Shown here: one piece after another, positions 34,481 through 44,991 of the stretch
How the letters are laid out: every line of letters begins with the position of its first letter
Position numbering within the stretch: position 1 is the stretch's first letter
NCBI GenBank assembly: GCA_013397075.1
Contig: VWZS01000159.1
Span: 496,001-560,000 of the forward strand
Reading direction: 5' to 3'
Source of the DNA: Rhabdornis inornatus
Taxonomy: Eukaryota > Chordata > Aves > Passeriformes > Rhabdornithidae
DNA length: 64,000 nucleotides
Position numbers and translations under genes: made by a program
The notes under the pieces: model-generated
Told to the model about the DNA's origin: nothing
What the model saw: only the letters and a program-made list of their open reading frames with translations
The model's database searches: none

Positions 34481-37470
34481 ATGACATGAAAAGACTTTTC
34501 TATACTTCCATCTTCATTGCATCCAGCCTTTTTTTTTTTAGTGCTATTTCCATACACCTCTTCTCTTTTACTTACTACACCTTAGTGAGTTTTTCTGGCA
34601 TACTCAAAAAGTAGATTCTGCAATAGTTACTGAACTTACTCATTTTCCTCACAAATTCCTCGCAACGTCACCTTTCCTTTTGCTCAGTGCTATTTGTAAT
34701 CCTGCTGAATGGCTTCTACCATTACATTTTTGCATCAGGCTCTGCAGTGATGTCACTCAGCAACACTTTTTTTTTTTTAAGCTTTCTGACCACTAAAACT
34801 TTTCATACAAATGTCAGAATCTGTTCTCCCTCCTTGTACTGAAGGATTTGTTTCATCTCTGCTCCATTTTGGCTCAGCTCTGCAATAACCTTGTGTTGGT
34901 TATTAGTTGTTGGTCTGTACTCATCTTTGTCTCAACTCAAATGTCTAAATCCTCTCTTTTATCAAGTGATACCCTCCCTGTGCTGCATTCAGGGCTTTTA
35001 ATGTTGTCCAGGTTACGTGTTGCTCTCTTCTCTCTGATTGGTGATCAGGGTAAGGGACTTGATGCTTAGACTGTCCTCTCCCTTTCTATTCTTCCTCAGC
35101 CTCCTCCTCTGGTTGCTGTGGCTCCCCTTCACTTCTTCCCTCCTTCAGATCTGAGCCCTTCCCTAGACAGTTTTGTATAGATGCCCATGAGCAGAAATCA
35201 TGGACTTTCTTTGGGTTTTTCTCTGTGTATAAGCCACCTGAACACCTTCAGGTTTTCCTCAATTGTAGAAAAATCTACACGTGTAAAGAGCTACCACGCT
35301 CCCCACAGCAGAGGAAAGTTCTCAGGAGCACACTGGCATAAAAATTCCCAAAATAGCTCCATTACCTGGAGGAATGCACAGACCATTTAGGTAGTCCAGT
35401 GCATCGGTGAAATGTGTCTGAAAAGTGCCTAGCAGTGGTATTCAAATCCAACACCACCAGAAAAACACGTGAACGTTGGTGGATGCATGCCAAAACCTGC
35501 ACGCAGGCTTCTAATTTTAGGTTTTAACCTTTCCAGTGCAGTGCCCTAAAGAAGCCTTCAGAATCTCAAAAATCACCGACCTGTTTGGAAAACATTGGCC
35601 TAAATGCTTTACAAGTACTTTACATTGTTAAAAAAGTATTAACAAAGCTTTATAGAAATGAGTAATCTTTAATAATTGGTTTCAGCTTCTCAGGCAGCGT
35701 GCAACTGCTTATTTTGAGAGAAATGCTTGGCGCAGCTTGAGAAAGAACAGCAAATGCCCCTGCTAGCAGAGGAATGAAGAGCAATAGGATGTAGTGGCAA
35801 CTCAAGTATCCTTAATTTCAGACATTCTCAGTGACGTTGGCTTTCAGAACTGGAAGTGCCTGGATGTGACCACATGCATACATGAGCACATTATGAAATG
35901 ATTGATTGCTGAATGAGTATTTTTAATTAGTGTTTTCTTTTTAATAATCCATTTACCCTCTTCACTCAAGATATTTTTGCCACGTGCAGTTTGTATTGGA
36001 GTAAACACAGTCCCTTCAGATAGCTCCTTCAAGCCAGTACAGAGGTACCTTTATCCTGTTTTGATTTTTTCCTTCCTCTGACTCATTCCTTTAATCCCGG
36101 TTATGTTTTCTCAAGTGAACTCTACATACTCATATTGACCCCAAGAGTTACAGACTCAAAGAACTGGGGCAGACAAGAGGATATAAAGGATAAGAAATAT
36201 ATTTTAAGCATAACATTTTTCTTAGGTCATATACTTTTAGATTTAATATTTTTGTAACAAGTAAGACTTCAGGTTATTAATATTTCCTATATTCAGTGGG
36301 TGAAATATGTTACTGCAACAGACTTATATTTTATGAGGTGAACTTGCTGCTGATTTTCTCTTTGCTATTTATGTTGTTTGGAATCCTTCTTGCTTTTCCA
36401 GGCAGAGGATGAGAAATGAACTGAAGCTCTCACTTCTAATGAAATCAAGCAGTTCTGAGTTTTAGCTCTGCAGGAAAATGGTTGAAGGTTTCAATTGTTT
36501 AAGATCTACGTGAAAACAATTTACATTTTCTAATTGACAGAATCAATTGATGTTTTCAGTCTATTTTCAGAACTCAGCCTTTTAATTTTTAATTAATAAT
36601 TCTAACTGTTTTGCAAAGCTGCAATTTACCTGACCCCAGGAGAAATCAGAGCTTGTTTAGCCTATGAAAATCTGAGCCCAGTTTGCTCCGGAGGGGTCAG
36701 CACTGGAGTCCTGAGCACACACTGCTCCTCTTCAAGTTTCAGTGGTAGAGCACAGCCAGCTACTGCCAAGAGCACACGGCTGGCTGCGCTTCCTGGGAAT
36801 ATCCTGGGGTCAGAAGACTGGGGAGATTCACCAAAAGGTAAAGATATATTACGCCTGGGATTGATATCCAACATTTAGGAGAGCAAAGTAGGGGGGAGCT
36901 AACAGAACTTGTATTTCTTCCTTTCCCTTGGCAGTAAGGGGCTAGAGGGGGAGGTCATCTTTCTAGGAAGGAAAACACAGCCAGTTACCTGCCCACATCA
37001 GCTCCACGCCGTTGCATAAGGCCTCATTTAGTACCAGGTAATGATCTTAATTTAAGCATGCATATCCCTGCCCTTGCCTCGCTACTCTGCATTAGCGGCT
37101 TGCAAGTTTGCTTATGCTAAAGGGCAGAACAAAAATAAATTTCCATACTCCCAGGCATGTTCCATCAGCCTGTGTTGGAGCGTGGGCTAGTGTCCAAATA
37201 CTTTGGATATGAAGTGACTTTGGGCTCCAAGACAGGCTCAGACCTGCTCATGAAATTGCAGGGTGATGACACCAGGGTCCTGCTTTTATATTTGCGGTTG
37301 ACTGGCTGCCCCCACTGGGACCCCCAGCTGTGACAGCACAGCTCTCTCTTAGCTGTCCCAGCTTAAAGATGACCTTGGCTTTCCGTGGTCAGCAGGGACA
37401 GGGACACTCTGTTTTGTGTTACAGTCGAAGAGGAACTGGAAATTCTGAATTAATTGGGTGGAGCTGTAGC
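34481..37470. other. intergenic, upstream of KLHL24
   Basis: AT-rich non-coding DNA with several homopolymer runs. Nothing recognised. Confidence 0.6.
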
Positions 37471-37946
37471 TCAGGTAGACAAAGATTCTATCTTGGTTAA
37501 TTTTTTTTCATGTAATGGTTTTTGTTTTGGTCGTGTAGGCTGAACACCCACCCCAGGACAGCGTGCTGTTTTCAGTCTGGGAGCCGGCTCTTGCTGGAGG
37601 GCTTCGGCAGTGCTCCCCAGAGCCGGCACAAGGGACTGTCCCGCTGGAAGGTGCCATCCCGATGCAACAGCTGGCTTCCATGCACCTGAAGCTTTTGCTC
37701 GCTCCCGGGGCGGGGTGGGTCGGGTACACTTGTGTGGTACGTGGGGTGTGCTCCCCCAGCCCCGGCACCCCGGGCTGTGCTCCCGGCCCCGGCAGAGGGA
37801 CGGCGACGGCAACAGCTCGCAGCGACCGGAGCTGCTGCCGCCCATCGCTGCTGCCGCCGAGTTCCCCGTCCCCACCGCCCGGCCCCGGCTTCTCCCGGGG
37901 CGCTGAGGCCGCCCGGCAGCGGGGCCGGGGCCGGGCGGGGCGGCGG

Positions 37947-37969
37947 AACTACAGCTCCCAGGGCTGCGC
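37947..37969 (+). promoter_or_regulatory. ZNF143 (SBS) motif, copy 1
   Basis: aactacagctcccagggctg matches the known ACTACAnnTCCCAG core bound by ZNF143/THAP11, common in CpG-island promoters. The same sequence recurs 674 bases downstream in the duplicated block (38,621-38,643). Confidence 0.7.
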
Positions 37970-38078
37970 GGAGCCGGTGACATCATGTGCGGTGGCTCGG
38001 AGGTCACATGCCCCGCCAGCCCCTTTGTTTTGAGCGGTGCTGGCAGCGCGACCGGCGGCGGAGAGGCCCGTGCGCGCT

Positions 38079-38150
38079 GCACCGCTCCGGATCGCACCGC
38101 ACCGCTCCGGATCGCACCGCACCGCTCCGGATCGCACCGCACCGCTCCGC
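38079..38150 (+). repeat. 20-base tandem GC repeat, 3.6 copies
   Basis: Unit gcaccgctccggatcgcacc at 38079, 38099 and 38119, then a 12-base partial. The same array occurs in the second block at 38753-38824. Confidence 0.9.
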
Positions 38151-38191
38151 GCCCACCCACACGGCCCGACCCGACCGACCCCGGCCCCGGC

Positions 38192-38398
38192 NNNNNNNNN
38201 NNNNNNNNNNNNNNNNNNNNNNNNNNNNNNNNNNNNNNNNNNNNNNNNNNNNNNNNNNNNNNNNNNNNNNNNNNNNNNNNNNNNNNNNNNNNNNNNNNNN
38301 NNNNNNNNNNNNNNNNNNNNNNNNNNNNNNNNNNNNNNNNNNNNNNNNNNNNNNNNNNNNNNNNNNNNNNNNNNNNNNNNNNNNNNNNNNNNNNNNNN
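38192..38398. other. assembly gap (207 N)
   Basis: Unsequenced bases in the KLHL24 CpG island. Single Ns also occur at 38602, 39344 and 62133, all in GC-rich promoter sequence. Confidence 0.99.
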
Positions 38399-38602
38399 GG
38401 TCCGCGGGCGCGGATTGGCCGGGGCGCGGGGGGGCCGCGGCGGTGCCCGGGGTGAAGGTGAGCTGGAGGGCGGGACGGGAGGAGCCATTTTGTGCCGCCG
38501 CCTCCGGCGCCGCTTTCTTCGCCTCGGCTCGGCTCGGTTTCGATGCCGCGCTGTTTCCTGCGGGAGCGGCTGCACCGCCCTGCGATGGAGCCGCGCCGGC
38601 TN

Positions 38603-38865
38603 GGCCGGGCGGGGCGGCGGAACTACAGCTCCCAGGGCTGCGCGGAGCCGGTGACATCATGTGCGGTGGCTCGGAGGTCACATGCCCCGCCAGCCCCTTT
38701 GTTTTGAGCGGTGCTGGCAGCGCGACCGGCGGCGGAGAGGCCCGTGCGCGCTGCACCGCTCCGGATCGCACCGCACCGCTCCGGATCGCACCGCACCGCT
38801 CCGGATCGCACCGCACCGCCCCGCGCCCACCCACACGGCCCGACCCGACCGACCCCGGCCCCGGC
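38603..38865 (+). repeat. 263-bp duplicated promoter block, copy 2 (starts at single N)
   Basis: Begins directly after the N at 38602 and continues into unique sequence after 38865, so this is probably the copy in its true right-hand context. Confidence 0.9.
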
Positions 38866-39172
38866 GGCTCCCGCGGGGCGCAGCGCGGCAGGGCGCGCTC
38901 TCGGCTGTGAGTGCGGGGCGGCGGGGCGAGCTCCTGGCTGGGAGGGACACGGGTGCGGTGCCCCACGGCGGGCCGGGATCCCCCGGGGAAGGCGCGGAGG
39001 ACACTTGAGGGACAGCCGGGGCGCGGGGCCGAGACCGGTCCGTTAGTCGCCGCGGAGGAGACAGCGCGTCCGGGGCTGAGCTGGCAGCGCACGGCGGCGG
39101 TGCCACGTTGGGGAAGGCTGTGGGAGCCGCGGGACCCGCGGCGGTGCGTGCGCTGCGCCGTGCGGTGCTGTC

Positions 39173-39228
39173 GTTGTTATTGTTGTTATTGTTGTGATTG
39201 TTGTGATTGTTGTTACTGTTGTTGTTTT
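39173..39228. repeat. imperfect GTT/ATT trinucleotide repeat
   Basis: A run of GTT units with ATT, GAT and ACT interruptions inside the GC-rich island, probably polymorphic. Confidence 0.9.
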
Positions 39229-39470
39229 GCTGAAGCCGTGCCGGCGGGCGCTGCGCTGCGCTCCCGTCCCGGCGGGCAGAGCGCGCGGGGGGCGCGCGCA
39301 GCCCCCGCGCCGCCCGCGGCCGTTTCGTAACGCGGGGCTGCGCNCGGCCGGGCCGCGCTCCAGCCCGGCGGGCGCTGCCCGGTGTCGGATGTGCTGGCAT
39401 CTGGCTGAACCCCCGAACCCTGGGAACGCTGTGGCCGGTGCTCACACTCGGGTTTGGTTTAGCAAAAGCT

Positions 39471-42400
39471 GAATCACGTGCAAGAACGACAGCGAAACCA
39501 AAGGGGAAGGATTGGGATTTTTTCGCCGTTTCTTCCCCATGTAAATCCTATGCAGTGTGCTTTTTTGTCTCCTGTTTTCCCCACTTAATTTGCTTTTTTC
39601 CCCTCTGAGGGACCTTTTCGTTCACAAAATTGTACATAAAGGGTTCTGCAGTTTCAAAGTGTCCCTTTTCAGTGCTTGTTTTTGTGTTGTTTTACTAATA
39701 ATCATGACTCTCATGTCCAAATCAGTTCCTGTTTTTTGCTGGGTGACTTTTGAGGGCACTTAAGGCTTTTTTGTGTGTGTGTCACTAGCTTGGATTACTA
39801 TTGAATTTTGAAATCCTTTATTTTTTAAAAATTAAGATAGTATCTTACATTAGAATAAAAAACTTCTGCAGTCCAGCTAGCTCTTATCATGTCAATCAGT
39901 TCGAGCACTGTGAATTCTTGTTTACTAGTTAATCGTTATTCTTAAAGGCTTCGTCTTAGACATTCAAACCTTCAATATCTGCTGTAAAGCAAGAATTTTT
40001 TTTTTTTTAGTTCTTTAAAATCAACAACTTTTTGATCTTTTTCATATCACAAAGAAAGACGAAGGAAAAGAAAATGCCGTGTTTGTTTTTTTGTCAGAGG
40101 AAAAGGTTATGCCCTTTTTCCCCACCCCCTGTTCCTTTCCAAACAAGAAGCACACGTGCTGTGGTGCTGCAGGGGGGGGTTGCTCTCTCTGGTAAGCACA
40201 CACCTGAGGTGCAGCCTTATCTCTTATCTCCAACCACTGAGCACCCGGAACCGGCCAAGCCTCAGCTGCAGTTCCCAGGCCTCGGAATGAAAACACCGTT
40301 CCCTTAGCTGGGTTTCATTTCTGGGGTGTGCTCGGGTTGCTGCTTATCTTCGGGGGGGGGGCTGCTGTTCACAGCACAGCAGGTGACAGCACACAGGACC
40401 TGTCTGATGCTGTTGTCTCTGCCTTCCCCAGAACCTCCTCCTCTCCCCTTACAGGTGGTCAGCGCTCCAGCCACACCAGGTCCTGGCGGCGGTGGGCACG
40501 GACTGGACATCACCTCCTGTCACCTCCCCTGGCAGCCACAGACATCGAGCAGAGCCTCAGGTACTCAGAAACTGCACCCCAAGGGTGAGCTCTGGGGCTC
40601 AGCACACCTGGGGGCAAGGTGGCACTGAAGGGCCTTGCCCCGAAGCTCAGTGACACACAGGTCACAGAAACCCAGCTGCTGGCACAGCTGTGGGTGAAGG
40701 GAGAGAGCTAGCACACACCACGGTGTTGTAGTAGAGGAAGGAAGAGTTTAGTGCAACATGGAAGTATTTTGCTTAAGTGGATTTACTGTTAGAAAGTGTC
40801 AGGGCAAAACATTTTATAGACTTCTGCCAACCTCTGAATTGGGCTTGTAGGGTATTTCTGAGGAGCAGCTGGTGTAGACAAGCTTACTGATGGTATAGGT
40901 GAAGGAAATAGAAGAATCTGAACTCATGGTGAACTCTTTACTCATAAATATGTGCGTGTGAGGTAACATCCATGTCAGAGCCATGTCTGTGTTTGGAATG
41001 CATTTTTAAAACCTGCTGTTTGGAAGTGTGATCTGTTTTTCCTTTCCAGTGTTTCAAATGGGCAGACTCTGAATGCTTAAGATCTATCCTTGTTGACCCT
41101 GGCTCAGACCAGCAGTCCTGTAGATTTTGTATTTTTTTTTTCTCTTTGATCAAATAATTCCCAGTACTTGTCTTTGTAAAAAACAAAAATGTATTTTTCT
41201 TTGCTTTGTTTAAACTTACTGAAGAGATCTGAGTGTTACATTCTCTGAGTAACTGGTGTTTTACAGTGCAGGGTCTGTTGGCAGGTGAGGCATGTAAGTA
41301 GCTCTGCATACAGGAACGGTGCAGGCAGGTCTGTCCTGCTGTGTTTCCCCCCTTTGCACAATACCCAGCTCAGCCTCAGGCACAGATCCCCCTCTGCCTT
41401 TCCCACTTTGGCAGCTGGAAGGTGACATTTTAAAACTGCCAGTGCAAGATTTGCAGGAAGGCAACATGTATATGTGATAGAGCTGAACATGTGACACTGT
41501 TACTGATAGGCTTGTGAAATTGTTTTGCTGAAGCAAACCTGCAGAAGTAATTAACTGGACAGAAATTGAAGGAAAGTACATTTCAAAACAGTATGTTCTG
41601 CAATGAAGTGGAGTTTTTTTCCTTTTTAGTATCTTATTTGTGAATTTACTTTATTTATCCCCTGGATTAGTTTTTACTCTGTGGATTTTTTTTTCATTCT
41701 CACATTTCCTTAAACCATTAGGACATTAAAAAAAAAATTGCTGACCACTAATTTTGTGATGTTCCAAGCATAAAGAAGACGTTGCTTCCTTCAGTCAGCA
41801 GTTGTAACCCAGAACACTTTTTTCTGGTTATTAATGATTGCATAATACAGTGCTGTCTTAACTTCTCACATAATGAGAAAGATACCATCTTGAAGAATTT
41901 TTACTTAGTTGCTGTGTTCTGCCCTTTCATGCAATGTCAGGGTCTTGCTTCTCACTTCAGGCTAACTTTCTTTGGAAAAGATCCATTAGCTTTTGTGAAA
42001 TTCATCTGATTTAAATCTGTGATGCTGAAATTCAGCCTGTAGTGTTTATGTTGTTATATTTCCTTTTGCTGCTGCTGCTGTGTTTCTGCCCACTTTCTCA
42101 TGCTAGTAAGCAGGTAGTTAGTTGCAGATGAAATTCAGTGTAAGGGGTAGGGTTTTGGCAGCAGGGCTGGTGAGGTGCTGCTTGTTGGTGTTGTTTTGTA
42201 TCAAGCCTGTGTCATTCCAGGGTGAAGTGATTGTGCAATGCATGGGATGGAATGTCAGCTACAGATCAGATTGTCCATTTGTGCTTTGTTAGTCTCTCTG
42301 AAGCAATCAGTTAGATAGGCTCATTCCAACTGTGTTTCTCAGGTATCGGAGTGACAACTGGTCCTATTTTAAGTCAAATTAAAACGAAGTATTTTGTAGG

Positions 42401-44003
42401 GTAAATGAGCCCCAGACCAAGAATCTACCTTGTAAATTTGTGTAAAAAATTTTATTGGGAGCATGATAGTTTCAGAACCTCTTTTCTCAATGAGTGAAGG
42501 TACAGCCTGCATTCTTTGCTTGCTGTTTGTTCAGATGGTGCCCTTTTAAAGGTGCTGTGTAAAAAGGCTGTTTAAAAAAAGCACATTCATTTTGTTCTAT
42601 ATTAAGTGATGACGTGGCCAGTCTGGGGCTGGGTAATTGCAGCTCTGAGGATGGGAGCTCATCAGGAAATGAAGTTGCCGTGAGGAGTTGGTGTTTCCTG
42701 ACTGTGCATTCAGGGAAACTGAATAAAACCTTGGGAGGCATGAAAAAAATTTCCATAAGCTTCAAAATAATTCAGCTTGTGGCCCTGTAGACATACAAAT
42801 AAATATTATAAGCATTGGAATTGTACCAATGCCGGGCCTGAGAGAGTGCTTTGCCAGCCTCTTGCTATCTCAGTATGTCTTGGTGTACATTCATTCAGGT
42901 CATTTTAAAGCTCAGGAGAGGCAAAGAGCCCTGCTGTGGTAGATTGATTGCTCTCACTACCTATAACATGCACTATTTGCAAAGTCAGCTGCATTTTCTT
43001 CACCTACACACTCTAATATTGGCATTTGGAAACGTCTGAGTATTTGATTTTTGCAATTTCAGTGCTCTGATAATGTGAGTGTTTGCACGCTGGGAGGAGC
43101 CTTTACACTTGTACTTGAAACTGGAAGGTGTTCAAGCAAAAACTTCTGCTAGTAATTATTTGCCAGTAGTGCTTTGGAAACAGAAAATCTCCCTGTCCTC
43201 AGCAAGTTGCCCTTTGTTCATATTTCCAGTAGTTTTACACAATGAAAATGCAGTTCATCTTTCATGCTATTTTGTGTGCTAGCAGTTTACTTTAATTTTT
43301 AATTGAATCATAGATTATCAGTGAACTAATTTTTAGAAGTTAGGAATGAATGGTAAAAACTTAGAGTCAAGGTTACTTGTTGAGATCACAGAAAACAGAT
43401 AAATAGCAGATCATTATTTAACACCAGTGTTTTAAGACTTCATTATGACAGATTTCATAGGGAAAATTGAGTGGTCACTCAAAAAAAAAATTTGTGCTTT
43501 TAAAATTTCAGTCTTCTCCCTCCACCCCCCTTTTTGACTAGTGGTGTTGTATTAGTACTTTTTAGGCTCCAGCTGAAATGAGGATCACAATGAAAGAAGG
43601 GAAAAGTTCAAGCTCTGGATCACTATCCAGGAAATCTTTGGCTTCTGTCAGCCAGGTGATTTGCTGGAGCTGAGGTCTTGAGATTTTTTTATCTTGCACA
43701 CTAATGCAGTACCAGTGATGCTGTAACAATCAGAAATTTCCACCCACAGCAGCTGTTTTCTAGGTATATTTTGCATTTAACCCTTGGCAGTGCTGCACTG
43801 CCCTGGGCAAGGTGCACACTAATTCACCCTGTGTCACCTCCAAGAAGGGTCAACAATTTCACTAATTCTTAGAGTGAGCAAACAAGTATCTTGTCTAATT
43901 CCTGTGGTGCAGCTAAGTGTGTGCCAGACTGAATACTGAAGTATTTTAAGTTTTAATTTTTCAATTTTTTAAGTTTTAATTTTTTTAAGTTTTAATTTTT
44001 CAG
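39471..44003 (+). other. KLHL24: KLHL24 intron upstream of the first coding exon
   Basis: About 4.5 kb of AT-rich non-coding DNA with homopolymer runs and a short (GCT)n near 42,067. No mobile element was recognised. It ends in a repeated TTTTAAGTTTTAATTTTT tract at 43,944-44,000 that forms the polypyrimidine tract of the acceptor. Confidence 0.7.
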
Positions 44004-44071
44004 ACCGTCACACTGAGAAGGAGAATCTCTGCGAGTTTTTCTCAATGACTCTATAGCCAACTGATGTAACA
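44004..44071 (+). promoter_or_regulatory. KLHL24: KLHL24 5'UTR part of the first coding exon, with two uORFs
   Basis: The exon is inferred to begin after TTTAATTTTTCAG at 44003. Its 68-base leader has a 3-codon uORF (ATG ACT CTA TAG, 44045-44056) and a start-stop element (ATG TAA, 44064-44069) ending two bases before the main ATG. Both upstream ATGs are in weak contexts (T or C at -3). Confidence 0.75.
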
Positions 44072-44991
44072 ATGGTACTAATATTGGGACGCAGACTGAA
44101 TAGAGAGGATAGCGGGATACGAGATTCCCCTGCAACCAAGCGGAAAGTTTTTGAAATGGACCCAAAATCGTTGTCAGGCCCTGAGTTTTTTGACTTCTCC
44201 TCGGGATCATCCCACGCAGAAAGCATTCTCCAGATCTTCAATGAATTCCGAGACAGCCGGCTCTTCACAGATGTCATCATCTGCGTGGAGGGCCGGGAGT
44301 TCCCATGCCACCGCGCCGTGCTCTCGGCCTGCAGCAGCTACTTCAGAGCCATGTTCTGCAACGACCACAGGGAGAGCAGGGAGATGCTGGTGGAAATCAA
44401 CGGCATTTTTGCCGAAGCCATGGATTGCTTTTTGCAGTACGTGTACACAGGCAAGGTGAAAATCACGACGGAGAACGTGCAGTATCTCTTTGAAACATCG
44501 AGTCTGTTCCAGATCAGCGTTCTGCGCGACGCCTGTGCCAAGTTCCTGGAGGAGCAGCTGGATCCTTGCAATTGCCTGGGAATCCAGCGCTTCGCAGACA
44601 CGCACTCGCTCAAGACGCTCTTCACCAAGTGCAGGAACTTTGCGCTGCAGACCTTTGAGGATGTGTCTCAACATGAAGAGTTCCTGGAGCTGGGGAAGGA
44701 CGAGCTCATTGATTACATTTGCAGCGATGAGCTGGTGATCAGTAAGGAGGAGATGGTGTTTGAGGCCGTGATGCGCTGGGTGTACCGCGCCGTCGACCTG
44801 CGCCGGCCCGTGCTCCACGAGCTCCTGACGCATGTCAGGCTCCCCCTCCTGCACCCCAATTACTTTGTTCAGACTGTGGAAGTGGACCAGCTGATTCAGA
44901 ATTCCCCAGAGTGCTATCAGCTGCTGCACGAAGCCAGGCGATACCACATCCTTGGAAACGAGATGATGTCTCCCAGAACTAGGCCACGCAG
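44072..44991 (+). CDS. KLHL24: KLHL24 coding exon 1 (tail, BTB and BACK)
   Basis: Encodes residues 1-306 plus two bases of Arg307. The whole BTB and BACK modules are in this one exon. It begins [13 protein letters not shown]; a second in-frame Met is at residue 29 (EMDPKSL). Donor CAG|GTGAGG at 44992. A 246-codon antisense frame across it is a by-product of its coding composition. Confidence 0.97.

Larger units (their letters stand above)
37929..38191 (+). repeat. 263-bp duplicated promoter block, copy 1 (ends at N run)
   Basis: Identical to 38603-38865 except T at 38146 versus C at 38820. It ends exactly where the N run begins. It contains the ZNF143 motif and three 20-base GC repeats. Most likely an assembly artefact. 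Confidence 0.9.
37560..39470 (+). promoter_or_regulatory. KLHL24: CpG island, probable KLHL24 promoter and non-coding first exon
   Basis: A GC- and CpG-dense stretch of about 1.9 kb, the only strong one upstream of KLHL24, on the side where its 5' non-coding exon must lie. It has a ZNF143-type motif, a CRE-like tgacatca, an inverted CCAAT (attgg at 38,414-38,418), GC boxes, and candidate splice donors AAG|GTGAGC at 38,458 and GCT|GTGAGT at 38,907. The exact start site and first-exon end cannot be fixed, partly because the assembly is broken here (N run and duplication). Long frames across it are compositional. Confidence 0.75.

Noticed and set aside
37457..37490. tRNA-like string gtggagctgtagctcaggta
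   Set aside because: Resembles a D-arm only; no matching anticodon arm, T-arm or acceptor stem follows.
37471..39445. Several long open frames on both strands in the CpG island, some spanning the N run
   Set aside because: GC-rich composition removes stop codons, and the Ns and the duplicated block lengthen them artificially. None resembles a known protein.
44207..44947. 246-codon minus-strand open frame
   Set aside because: It is antisense to KLHL24 coding exon 1, whose protein is clearly real; the frame is a by-product of codon use there.
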